From Dermatophagoides farinae (lineage: Eukaryota; Arthropoda; Arachnida; Sarcoptiformes; Pyroglyphidae), in the NCBI RefSeq assembly GCF_024713945.1, contig NC_134683.1, positions 2,036,501 through 2,100,500 on the forward strand: 64,000 nt of DNA, written 5' to 3'. The position numbers and the translations under genes are program-made. Positions 1 through 9,721 of the stretch are shown one piece after another (the first letter of the stretch is position 1; each line of letters opens with the position of its first letter). Below the pieces are notes generated by a model that saw only the letters and a list, made by a program, of their open reading frames with translations, did not search any database and was not told the DNA's origin.

Positions 1-668
1 AGAAATATTTGTCCCAACATACATGATACATATGCAATTACCATTAAAGTTAATGGTATGCTTAAAATTAATTGAAAAATATTGATATGATCATCAATAA
101 ATAGTTGACATGAAGAAATAGTATAGATTATAAACACATAAATCATGCCCATTATAACAATGAAATAAAAATAATTGGCCAATGAATTTGTAATGGCATA
201 TAGATTGATTAGATAACGACGATTTTCTGATCGTAATTGTCCACTAATATTATTATCATTACTTTTAATAAGAAAATCTATCAATGAACAATGATAATGT
301 AATACATCATTGAACATGTGAAACCACATCCATTCAACAAATGCACATCCAATCAATATATCCATGGTCATTAGATTTGATCCTTCAAATTTGATCATTT
401 GTTCAATATGTTTAAGACTAATCAATAGACTGCAATCAGGGAAAATGGTCAATACTGTTAAATATATGATGCTAATCCATGCATTCACAGTGATCAATAA
501 TGGACGTCTAAATGTTTTATATGTATGTGGTATATGATTATTAACATAATCAATCAATGTGAATTCCATACGAAAACTAAAATATTTCCAATATCGAAAT
601 CCATGTTCAAATATTTCTTCCAAACGATTGTATTGAAATTTTTTGGGCAATAATTTCTTTGGATACAT
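1..668 (-). CDS. Chemoreceptor-like 7TM family protein, N-terminal part, cut by window edge
   Basis: Reading the minus strand from ATG at 668 gives an uninterrupted frame of 222 codons that continues past position 1, so the C-terminal half is outside the window. The protein begins MYPKKLLPKK and has the family block E-[IQ]-F-[ED]-x-G-F-x-Y-W-K (about residues 19-29), then T-[YF]-[KR]-T-F-[KR]-R before the first membrane span with N-A-W (residues 56-58). Three further hydrophobic stretches follow. It matches the plus-strand paralogues at 8471, 10602, 19991 and 23319 position by position. It is the only member on the minus strand, so it is divergent to the neighbour at 1815. No intron is seen. 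Function as a gustatory-type receptor is inferred from size, span pattern and clustering. Confidence 0.8.
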   Translation of the reverse strand, partial: MYPKKLLPKKFQYNRLEEIFEHGFRYWKYFSFRMEFTLIDYVNNHIPHTYKTFRRPLLITVNAWISIIYLTVLTIFPDCSLLISLKHIEQMIKFEGSNLMTMDILIGCAFVEWMWFHMFNDVLHYHCSLIDFLIKSNDNNISGQLRSENRRYLINLYAITNSLANYFYFIVIMGMIYVFIIYTISSCQLFIDDHINIFQLILSIPLTLMVIAYVSCMLGQIF

Positions 669-1814
669 TATGTTTTTTGATTAATTTTGACTTATAGAAC
701 TTGAATGTTGAATTTATCCAATGATTTGTGGTGGCAATGAATGGAACAAAAAAAAAGTTAAATTTTAGATTAAAAAAATACAAAAAAAAAATTCTCTTAC
801 CAATGAGAAAAAAAATTCTGTATATGGACCATCAACACACAGAACTTAATGTCTGAACTTGAATAAAATTATAAAATTCTTTTCAAAAAAAAAAAAATTC
901 TATTGTCATTTAAAAGAATTTTGGTTGATAAAAAATGATTTTTTTCGTTTTTTTTTCATAATTATTCGCAGTAATCAATATTTTAGATAAAAGAAAAATT
1001 TTCTTTTTTCCAAGAACAACAAAGTCATTAAAAATCATCAATCAATCAATCAATATGGTTATTCCAATTTTAGTGCAAATATTATTATTGTCATAAAAAA
1101 ATATGGATTTTAATCTCATGATCAATAATGATGATGATGATAATGATAATGAATGTGGCAAAAAATCAAATTAAAACTTTTTTTCCATTTTTAGCTTCTA
1201 TGTATGTGTATTTGTTTCAATGGAAAAAAAAGCAAGAATTGATCGAGTAAATATTCTTTTTTTTTTTTTTGGTAGAGATTTTTTTTGTTGTAAAAAAATG
1301 TTACCATTTTTCGGAATTTTGACTATGAAATGAAACATTTTATTGTTTCTATAATTAATGAATAATTAAGAATGATAAGAATATTATATGTTGATTAAAA
1401 GGTTTAGGAATTGATCTGATTGTTTTATTTTTCAGAGGATGAAACCAAAAAGCAAAAGAAAAAAAATCGATATACAGTATCTAGGCACTTGAAGTATTTA
1501 TTAATTGACAGTAGTTGTATATGATAAAACTTTACTGATATTTTTATCACCATTTTTTTATAAGTTACCAATGAGCAAGGGGAAAAAAAGTTTTTTCAAA
1601 TTTTTCTTTAAAACTTCTTTCTTTAACTTTTTATTTTTATTGATCTTTGATTCGAATGAAAAATATAAATTTATCACCATCGATGAAAGATTTGGAGAAT
1701 TGGAAATTTTTTTTTCATTCTTTTTTTTTGACTACCATAATATTATGTGTTGTCATTTGTTTGTTTGTTTGTTGGTTTTTTTTGTCGAAGAATAAATAAT
1801 TTTTCATGATAAAA
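669..1814. other. Intergenic region between divergent receptor genes
   Basis: This 1.1 kb is AT-rich with A and T runs and short ATGATG and ATCA repeats. It separates two divergently oriented receptor genes and so should hold both promoters, but no specific element can be defended. A plus-strand frame near 1505-1795 is Phe/Lys-rich low complexity and is not called a gene. Confidence 0.5.
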
Positions 1815-1867
1815 ATGAAATGTTTCAAGCTGCAATATAAATTTTTTCAATCATATCGAAATATACA
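1815..1867 (+). pseudogene. Detached 5' end of the receptor gene continued at 8470
   Basis: ATG at 1815 opens 17 codons plus two bases (MKCFKLQYKF...SYRNI) that end exactly at the left end of the LTR element. Removing the element and one TACA target copy joins CA (1866-1867) to T (8470), giving a His codon directly in frame with ATG at 8471. The joined stretch then aligns with the N-terminus of the intact paralogue at 10602 (x-S-Y-Q-x-Y-R then [TS]-Q-I-F-D). This is therefore the severed N-terminus of the receptor at 8471-9721, not a separate gene. Confidence 0.85.
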
Positions 1868-2402
1868 TGAAAGACCTGGCGGAAGTTATTCCTTACCAGA
1901 CTTTTTAACAGCTAGATCGAGGGTTGAGAATTGATAATACTCACTATTTCGGCCACTAGAGTCGCGTTTTATTCCAAAATCTAAATAACCAACGGTGATC
2001 ACATTAAACGCAATCAAACTCGAAATAAATGATCATCAAATACACGTTTTAGACATTGAACAAAATTTATTAAAATAGAATAAAATTAGATGAAAATGAA
2101 CGGCGAAATAACGGATCCCAATGTTCAGTCTGTCTATGGTTTATATACCAAAAGAATAAAGAAGCAAAGCATAAGAGATTGCCAAAAATAAAGCAAAAGA
2201 AATAATAAGAGGGAAAATAGAAAATATAATTTCATGACCTATTTAATCATTGCCAAATTCTTGAAATATCTTCAAAAATAAGCTAATTAATGTCACCTTC
2301 ACTTCTTATTGTTATCTTCACCCATATTCATTATTTCAATCCAAATATGGTAACCAGAAAGTAACAAGTGAAATAAATGGGAGTGGATGCTTGGCCATTA
2401 CA
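1868..2402 (-). repeat. 3' LTR (relative to element)
   Basis: This 535-base repeat looks identical by eye to 7931-8465. On the minus strand it starts TGTAATGG and ends CTTTCA. A TATA-like TATATAA on minus lies at 2141-2147, and AATAAA-type signals lie downstream of it, as expected for U3-R-U5 order on the minus strand. It is preceded on minus by the polypurine tract at 2403-2414. Confidence 0.95.
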
Positions 2403-2414
2403 TCCCCCCACTCT
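2403..2414 (-). promoter_or_regulatory. Polypurine tract
   Basis: On the minus strand AGAGTGGGGGGA sits directly before the TG of the left LTR. This is the position and composition expected for the primer of plus-strand DNA synthesis, and it fixes the element's orientation as minus. The exact LTR edge is uncertain by one base because T at 2403 is shared with the other copy. Confidence 0.8.
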
Positions 2415-2589
2415 TTGACGGAAATTAGGTCGGAAATAAAAGAGCAAAGAAGGAAAAGGAAAAGGAAAGTGTATGATATAGCTTATTTTCAAATGTATCA
2501 GTTGAACTCTTGCTTGTTTCATTTTGGTTCACTATGTCTTCTTCTATTTTTACCAAAGGTGAAGAATTGTTTGTTTCATTATTGATCAT

Positions 2590-5500
2590 TATTAATTATT
2601 ACCAATTTTTCGGTATATGACATATTCTTCTCAATTAATTTTAATTGAATTCAATTATTTAATCAAATAGATCAATTGCAATGAAATGATCATGTCAGAA
2701 ATTATTGTTCCAATAATTTGAATTTCTTTAAAATATTGATTATCGATTTTCCACGCTCTTCGTTGATCATCATAGATTCAACTTTTCAGAATTTTCAAAT
2801 TACTTTGATGAATCAATTTATTAGATTCTTCAGGTTTCAAATTCAGGATTAATTTTTTTTTGATGTTGATGATTTATTTATTTTCAATTTCATGGTTTTG
2901 ATTGTCAAAATGGACAGGAACTTTAGATTTCCTCGTAGTTAATTTCAAGATAGGTGAAAACTTTAAGTTTGTTCATGGTTATAATCGATTTCGAGGATAT
3001 TGATTTGATAACTGGATAACAACTTAAAATTGATGTTTCAGATGGTTTTTTTTTTTAAATGAAACACTTCAGTCATTCAGTTCGTTGAATTAAACGTTTT
3101 TTTTTTTTTTTTAAATTGAAGTATCCTTCTCACAAACATTGATTATTCCATTATCATTCATAATCGTCGTTATTATTGACGAAACAATAATTGATGACAA
3201 TAAAGTTGTCGTTGTGAACTTTTGTGAGGGTGTTGATATTGTTTTTGATTTGGAAACATATTCAGGAATCACTTTTTTTTATGGATTATGAAGTTAACAA
3301 AACTAATGGTAATGATGATAGTGATGGTAAATAATTCACATATTTTGATATTCTGTAAAACAATTCACAATTATGATTGAAATAGCATTTTATAAAATTA
3401 TCACGACTTTTATCAGTTTTGAAAATATTGTTCATAAATTCTTCATATGTCCAAAGTTTGACTTTGATAATTTGAATCAATTGATCAATTAAATTTCGAA
3501 AAATGATTTTCAAATGATTTTAAATCATGACCAACATGATTAATCATTCTTTTCCAAAATTTCTGCTTTAACATTGTGGATAAATTCCAAGATCGTTTGA
3601 AAAAATCTTATTCAATATCACTGAACAAAACTATAATTTTAAATTTTTGATGGTGATGATATTAAATCAAATGATGATGATGAACAATTTCAACAATTCA
3701 ATATTTGATGAATATAACTCATATTCTGGATTGAAATAACGATTTCAATCATTATTAATCCAAGATTTAATATCTATCATTACGATAGATCAATAATCTT
3801 GAAAAGTAAATTGATGAAATTAATGATGAATCATTCACTATTAGTTCAAAACAAAGATGAACACTCAACAATTTTTTTTTTTTTCTGAGAATGTTCAATG
3901 ATTTCAGAATTTCTTCAATGGTATCCAACAATTTATATTTTATCATCATAGACTGACCAAAAATCGGTAGTCACCAATGTCAACAATATTATTAATTTCA
4001 AAATATAACGTATAGTGAATTGTGATGAATCGTTATATTTTCCATTATCAGGAACAGATTCCATAAACAATACTAAAGAAATTTGAAATGGACATATTCC
4101 ATTAAATTGAAAGATTGTTGAAAACAATATTCAATTCAAAACATCATAGTTTGTTTCAAGTAACTTTAGAAGAGAGAGAGTGAAATCGATGTAAGTTTGT
4201 TGGAAAATCTTCTTTGTTCGATGAGTAAACATTGATAAAAATGAAAAGCATATCACACATGAGAAGCAAAAGAAAAGGGGTAGGGGTTGAGAAAAGATTT
4301 AGATCACATGAAAGTAAGCAAAAGAAAAGAAAAGAAAAGAAATGAAAAGAAAAGAAAAGTGATCTAAAATAATTCCCTAACAAAGTTTAGTATAAAACCA
4401 GACTGACCGTTCATTGATTCCTCATTCGCTTTTCAAATAATGAAAATTCATTACAAATATAATTTGTCAATCAAGGTAAAACATTTAAAACACATTCAAC
4501 TGTTTCGATACAATAAATTTAAATTGTTTCTTTACAATACAAAAAAGAATAGTTTCTGTGCCAAATATGTTAACCAATGATTATAATTATAAATAATTTA
4601 GACTGCAAAAAAAAAATTTTTTTTTTTTTCAATCACACTTAATTCACAGCTAGTTTTTCGTTGAAGACCAATGAGGTTTGATTATGAAGATTCTGTCATG
4701 ATGATATTTTTTTTTTTTTTTTTTTTATGTTATCAACCAACCATTTCAATGATGTTTCGTCCATGTTGAATTCCATAAACTTGACTCTTATAAGGAAACG
4801 TTGACCCAAACAGTGAAAAAGATTCCATATATCTTCTAGACAAATATTCTTCTTACTAATTGAATGGAACACAAATGTCGATTGATAATCATTAATTAAA
4901 TCGAAGAAAATGTCTGACGCTTTTAAAAGGGAATAGAAATTCAGACCAGTGTATTTCATAAAGCAACAATTATCTTCATTCGTGTTTTTAATTGCAAACA
5001 ACTTCGGATATTTTCACTCAATTACTTCAATGATACCTCATTCTGCTTGTAGAATACTGGCACTGAATATAGTTGAAAAGAATCTGGTTACGTAGACACA
5101 TTCTATTTTGATTAGTTCGTTGTTAGATGTTAAATCAATCCATGAATATCTTCATGAATCTTTTGACAAATCTTCTATTTTCTATCTCTGTTATTGATTG
5201 ATCAGAGATTTGTATTCGGTTTTTGATGAAAGCACCAAATATCATCGATGATACAACTATTAATGATAAAATCACTACATCAAACACATTTAACACTGCA
5301 TCATAACATATTTCATTAAAGATGTCAAAAGACCAAACGGTTATTCTTCGTTTCTTTAGCCATCTTGTAAAACTTCACACGAGTGTCCTTTGATTACCAT
5401 TTATAATGATTTAAGATGAATGTTGATCTGTGCATAGACGTAAGCTGTAAACAAGTCGATGTTTTTTTTTTTTTTTCAAAATCAACAAAAATACTGGCGA

Positions 5501-5600
5501 ATTTGTGTGAGTGGAAAGGAAAGAGGAAATATAATGCTGACTGTACGATACAGCAAAATATTTTTGATTAATATACATTGACAACTACTGAATTCACTAC
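2590..5600 (-). pseudogene. Non-pol cargo inside the LTR element, with broken F-box/LRR-like frames
   Basis: About 3 kb between the pol relic and the purine tract shows no retroviral motif I can recognise. On the minus strand several short frames with shared style occur: near 5350-5250 a stretch with D-[IV]-F-N-E-I-C-Y, which resembles the start of an F-box domain; at 5001-4696 a 101-residue frame; around 4127-3767 two overlapping frames; and at 3513-3286 a 75-residue frame. All are interrupted by stops and frame changes. I read this as a degenerate host-type F-box/leucine-rich gene carried in the element, but the family assignment is weak. It could also be an older insertion or unrelated diverged sequence. 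Confidence 0.35.
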
Positions 5601-5774
5601 TGATGGAAGAAACAAAATCTTGATGAAAATTTAACATTTGTTTTGATTGTTTTATGTTGTTGTTTATTCAATTATTATTATCTTGGGATATGATAGATTC
5701 ATATTATTGGAGATTTATGATGTTAAACAGTTGATTCATTAACGCCAATCTGATTGGTTGTGACGTGTTTAAAT

Positions 5775-5981
5775 TTAGTTAGAAATTGAAGTTGATGTCG
5801 TTGAGGGAAGTGGAGATACAGGTGTTTGAACTAATTCAAAATTTCTTGTGATCAAATTGTCTTCTAACTCTGATTGCTCATACTGTATGTCTTCCTCTTC
5901 TTCATCGGATTCTTCAGGAACTAACTCATTTGAATTTACCAGATCAATATTTTCTATGTAAACAATATCTTCATGATTCAC
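5775..5981 (-). pseudogene. Acidic frame in the LTR interior
   Basis: A 68-codon minus-strand frame rich in Glu and Asp (run E-E-S-D-E-E-E-E-D) with a Ser/Thr-rich end. It lies downstream of the RNase H relic in transcriptional order, where integrase or a C-terminal tail would be expected, but no zinc-binding HHCC or DDE residues are visible. It may be a remnant of the pol C-terminus or a chance frame. Confidence 0.3.
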
Positions 5982-6269
5982 AAACGGTTTTCACTACATC
6001 AGGGGTTGGGGAACAAATCAAATTAAAATTTCCTAATGGACCTTCTAGCCTTAGAACTAAGTTTTTTTTTTATATAATTTTATTATTTGATCACTGAAAA
6101 TCACTTACGTTTGGGTTTTAGAAATTACTTCCCAAACGTATCAAGAAAATATGTCTATTGTCACATGAAAATACCTTAATTAAGAGAAAACTCTCTAAAA
6201 TTTCCAATAGAATCAATATGAATTTATCTTAGATAGCTCTGCTGCCGAGCCGAGATGATGAAGTAACCT

Positions 6270-6960
6270 TATTTTCTTTAGAACTGCTTTGCTTTAGACA
6301 TTCTAGATACAACTTCAAAATTGTATTGACTTTAGCCCCAAAACTCAATTCAAAATTCTATGGTTGAGGATGTAAAATTGAGTTGAAAACTTCAAATACT
6401 TATGATTAGTTTGAATTATTAATTCTTTCCAATACATTTAATGATGCCCGTATGTTGATAATTCAACTATAGCTAAGCATTCATTTTCGAAAGCAGAATA
6501 ATTTATCTTATACTGTTATAATCTTCTAAAGAAATACCCAACCGTTAACATATCTCTGTCATCATCCAATTCAGTATCTTTTGTTTAAGGACAGCCCCAA
6601 TACTAACATTGGATTTAAAAGTAATAGTAATTACTGCTTTATCAGGATCAAAGATATGTAACACCAGATCAGATGTTAAGATTTTAATTATTTATTAAAT
6701 GTTATTTCAACATCCGCTGTCCAATTAAAATCTCGATCTTACTTTAACAATTCATTCAATGGAGCTAGCAACCTTAGTTTGTTTGGAATAATTCTTTGAT
6801 AAAAATTCTACTTTACCGTTAAATTGACAAATCAATTTAAAATTTTTGATAATAGAAATAATTCGATATTCAAACCGATCAAACCTTTCCCAAATAATAT
6901 TTTATCCGATCAACAACTCTTTATACAATAGAAACTTAAATTGATGGGAAACTTCATTCA
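6270..6960 (-). pseudogene. Degenerate reverse transcriptase C-terminus and RNase H relic
   Basis: The minus strand, read across frame changes and stops, shows the order of motifs found at the end of a Ty3/gypsy pol. An INLS-type stretch and a G-L-I-G-L-N stretch come near 6950-6860. An F-Y-Q-R-I-I-P-N block with A-P-L-N-E-L-L-K follows (thumb, near 6810-6750), then F-N-W-T-A (near 6730), a D-P-D-K-A block before G-A-V-L (near 6650-6600), E-N-E-C-L-A-I-V (RNase H, near 6490) and a V-S-R-M-S-K tail (near 6300). Several in-frame stops and frameshifts make it non-functional. The fingers and palm with the YXDD site are missing, so a large deletion separates it from gag. Confidence 0.75.
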
Positions 6961-7031
6961 TCAGGTTAATTCGACAGGTGACAATGCTAATTGAGCCAAT
7001 TTCACCAATATTTATGAAAACGTTAAATTTC

Positions 7032-7613
7032 TCAATTAATTGTTTTTGGAGCAGTTAAATCAAGGAATTTAGGTCTTGAAAATAATCTGGAAACAAGTGA
7101 TCTTGCAATAAAACCTCTCGTGTTTGGCAAGGATTCTGGTGTGGAAAATGTTTCAGTGTGAACTGTTTTTACAGAAGATGTAAAAACTGTAGTAGTTGGA
7201 TCCGAAATTTCTAGATTTCTTCCGAAATGTTTTGGTGTTACCAAACCTGATGTATAAACGGAAGAGATCCTATCACCGTCATTTTTGTACCTTGTTGGAA
7301 GAGATAAAGATCTACTAACAGCTTTAGAATCTAATTCAGAAGTTAGTTCTGTTATCATTATCAAACAAGTTGTAGCCAAATCAATAATGGGAAGAACTTT
7401 ATTACCTTCTTTCTCCCCTTTATCTACTAATGACATAGTGTTGACTATTAAATCACGTAGACCTTCCAAATGGGCATACAATTGTTGAATACGGTCGCTA
7501 GTCAGTTCTCTAGCAACCTCATCTTTAATTTCCAACAAAGTCTTGTGTAGATGATCAACCTTCAACTTGGCAGTTTCGATAAGATCATGAGTCAGTGATC
7601 TTGTTGTGGCCAT
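7032..7613 (-). CDS. Gag-like protein of the LTR element
   Basis: A 193-residue uninterrupted frame starts at ATG 7613, chosen because it follows AAAATGGCC and begins MATTRSLT. An upstream in-frame start at 7640 would add only hydrophobic residues. The protein is mostly helical and charged (likely coiled coil at about residues 10-60), with a Ser/Thr/Pro-rich C-terminal half. No CCHC knuckle is seen. It is the first frame after the 5' LTR and leader, the place of gag, and the only intact frame of the element. A GTAAGT on minus near 7671 could be a splice donor in the leader. Identification as Gag rests on position, not on sequence recognition. It could be a truncated Gag or an accessory protein. 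Confidence 0.5.
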   Translation of the reverse strand: MATTRSLTHDLIETAKLKVDHLHKTLLEIKDEVARELTSDRIQQLYAHLEGLRDLIVNTMSLVDKGEKEGNKVLPIIDLATTCLIMITELTSELDSKAVSRSLSLPTRYKNDGDRISSVYTSGLVTPKHFGRNLEISDPTTTVFTSSVKTVHTETFSTPESLPNTRGFIARSLVSRLFSRPKFLDLTAPKTIN

Positions 7614-7930
7614 TTTAATTAGAAAAATTAAAAAAAACAAATTAAGAATTTATTTACAAGCAAAACTTACCAAGAGAAGTTTTATGGCGTCCAAAATATT
7701 ATAAATAATATAAATTTGACTCAATAATTGTAACACGTGTTATTAAAGACCAAACCCTGGTCTGGGACGCTATATTTGAATGATTAATGTGTGTTGAGAT
7801 ATTTGGAGTTAACGTTGATATAACAACAACTCACAAAATAGATAGAGGAAAAACGTTCGTCTAATAAGTATTATTAATCTCAAGCAATAGAGTAGAATCC
7901 AGTCACAGATTAGACTGAATCCTGTTGGCT

Positions 7931-8465
7931 TGAAAGACCTGGCGGAAGTTATTCCTTACCAGACTTTTTAACAGCTAGATCGAGGGTTGAGAATTGATAA
8001 TACTCACTATTTCGGCCACTAGAGTCGCGTTTTATTCCAAAATCTAAATAACCAACGGTGATCACATTAAACGCAATCAAACTCGAAATAAATGATCATC
8101 AAATACACGTTTTAGACATTGAACAAAATTTATTAAAATAGAATAAAATTAGATGAAAATGAACGGCGAAATAACGGATCCCAATGTTCAGTCTGTCTAT
8201 GGTTTATATACCAAAAGAATAAAGAAGCAAAGCATAAGAGATTGCCAAAAATAAAGCAAAAGAAATAATAAGAGGGAAAATAGAAAATATAATTTCATGA
8301 CCTATTTAATCATTGCCAAATTCTTGAAATATCTTCAAAAATAAGCTAATTAATGTCACCTTCACTTCTTATTGTTATCTTCACCCATATTCATTATTTC
8401 AATCCAAATATGGTAACCAGAAAGTAACAAGTGAAATAAATGGGAGTGGATGCTTGGCCATTACA
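7931..8465 (-). repeat. 5' LTR (relative to element), with promoter
   Basis: This is the second copy of the 535-base repeat. Its plus-strand right edge ends TTACA and abuts the TACA target duplication at 8466-8469. The minus-strand TATA-like box at 8204-8210 would drive the element's transcript leftward. On the plus strand, the last 16 bases contain ATG at 8450 in frame with the receptor beyond the insertion. Confidence 0.95.
8204..8210 (-). promoter_or_regulatory. TATA box of the element's 5' LTR
   Basis: TATATAA on the minus strand within GGTATATAAACC, placed within the LTR about 260 bases from its start on minus. The same sequence is at 2141-2147 in the other LTR. It is a reasonable U3 promoter position; no initiator was defined. 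Confidence 0.5.
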
Positions 8466-9721
8466 TACATATGACACAAATATTTGATCAAGGTTTTATA
8501 TATTGGAAACAATATTCATATCGTTTACAATTTTCACTTGATGATTATCGTTATCAAAAAATTTCGTATACATATCAAACATTTAAACGTTCCATTTGGA
8601 TATGTATCAATGCATGGTTGGCCATTTTCTATCTTTCAATTATGACATTATATCCAGATAATCCTTTCATGATAAGCCGAATAGATCTTGAACGAATAAT
8701 GGATACACAACATATGGATATATTCTACATACAAGGAATCATTACATTTGTTATGTTAGAAATTTTGTGGGCATTATCGTTGAATAATTTACTACATTAT
8801 CGTTTATCATCGATAGATTTTCTTGCAAACAAATCAAATTTTAATGAAAAAAAACAATTACGACCAAAATCTCGTCAATATCTTTACCATATGTACTTAA
8901 TGAGCAAGTTGATGGCCACTATCCTATATTCAATTGTAACAATAGAATTGTTAATAGTGATTATTATGTATGCTTATCATGGTTATAATCTTTATCAATC
9001 ATTTCGTATTGATATAATTCAATTGACCGTTGGCGTTTCGATGTTTATCATATGGATAATGCATACCATTCAAATGATGGGTCAACTATTCATGTCACTT
9101 AATTTTCTATTATTTTTGATTGAATTTTTCAAAGTTTGTATTGGACAATTATATGAAATGTTACGACGATTTGATCAAAAATGTCCATTTGAAAAAATCA
9201 TGGAAAATGATTGGAACCGATTTCAATATGAATATTCTTGTTTATATTCGGATACTGCACAAATGAATCGTGCAGCTAGGCTTATTCTTTTGTATTTGGA
9301 AGCCATTTCAAAATCATCAATTATTTCTGCTTGTATATTCTATAGTAAACAATCTGGTTGGAGTATATTCACCACATTCGTCATAATGGCATTTTTGTCA
9401 GTATTTTGTTTAATTAATGGCCTTTATTCTCGAATAGCTGATCTGTCATCATATAATCAAAAATGTGCCCGATTAATATTACAACGTATTGCCCGAACAC
9501 AATGGTCATTGATGAATGTTGATGAAAAAGATGTTCAAATACAGAAACGTTATAGTGACCGATATTTGATTAAATTATCACTTTTTGCTCAGACAATGAC
9601 AAATAATCGATATGGATTCACTTGTGGCCAAGTGTTTTATATCACTAAATTCCGTTATATTCAAATATTCATCATGAATTTTATATTGATACTGAAATTT
9701 TATAAAAAAATTTGTAGATAA
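8450..9721 (+). CDS. Chemoreceptor-like 7TM protein, N-terminus replaced by LTR sequence
   Basis: A continuous frame of 416 codons runs from ATG 8471, or 423 from ATG 8450, which lies inside the LTR and reads in frame through the target duplication (MLGHYIHM then the receptor). The product shows T-Q-I-F-D-Q-G-F, the T-F-K-R-S-I-W segment before span 1, about seven hydrophobic stretches, and the C-terminal family signature F-G-F-[TH]-C-G-Q-x-F-x-I-T-K-F-[RK]-Y-I followed by a last span and F-Y-K-K-x-C. It is intronless. The native first 17-18 codons were cut off at 1867, so any expression would need LTR or new upstream signals. Chemoreceptor function is inferred from family pattern. The insect receptor TYhhhhhQF signature is absent, so the family could be a mite-specific one of other function. 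Confidence 0.75.
   Translation: MLGHYIHMTQIFDQGFIYWKQYSYRLQFSLDDYRYQKISYTYQTFKRSIWICINAWLAIFYLSIMTLYPDNPFMISRIDLERIMDTQHMDIFYIQGIITFVMLEILWALSLNNLLHYRLSSIDFLANKSNFNEKKQLRPKSRQYLYHMYLMSKLMATILYSIVTIELLIVIIMYAYHGYNLYQSFRIDIIQLTVGVSMFIIWIMHTIQMMGQLFMSLNFLLFLIEFFKVCIGQLYEMLRRFDQKCPFEKIMENDWNRFQYEYSCLYSDTAQMNRAARLILLYLEAISKSSIISACIFYSKQSGWSIFTTFVIMAFLSVFCLINGLYSRIADLSSYNQKCARLILQRIARTQWSLMNVDEKDVQIQKRYSDRYLIKLSLFAQTMTNNRYGFTCGQVFYITKFRYIQIFIMNFILILKFYKKICR

Larger units (their letters stand above)
1868..8465 (-). mobile_element. Non-autonomous Ty3/gypsy-type LTR retrotransposon
   Basis: Two 535-base direct repeats (1868-2402 and 7931-8465) bound a 5.5 kb interior. Each begins TG and ends CA, and the flanks carry a TACA duplication (1864-1867 and 8466-8469). 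Orientation is minus: a purine tract lies just inside the left LTR, the LTR TATA box reads on minus, and the gag-like frame and pol relic are both minus. The interior in transcriptional order is leader, gag-like ORF (7613-7032), RT C-terminus and RNase H relic (about 6960-6270), an acidic frame (5981-5775), then about 3.2 kb without pol resemblance. Protease, most of RT and integrase are not recognisable. I found no convincing tRNA primer site after 7930 on minus. Whether it was originally Ty3/gypsy is judged from the RT/RNase H motifs only. Confidence 0.93.

Noticed and set aside
1505-1795. 96-residue Phe/Lys-rich frame left of the receptor
   Set aside because: Low complexity from T and A runs, and the start is not supported.
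7285-7488. Plus-strand frame opposite the gag-like ORF
   Set aside because: Shorter, antisense to a better frame, and against the element's orientation.
7900-7930. tRNA primer-binding site after the 5' LTR
   Set aside because: The bases after the LTR on minus (AGCCAACAGGATTCAGTC) do not start with TGG and I could not match them to a tRNA 3' end from memory.
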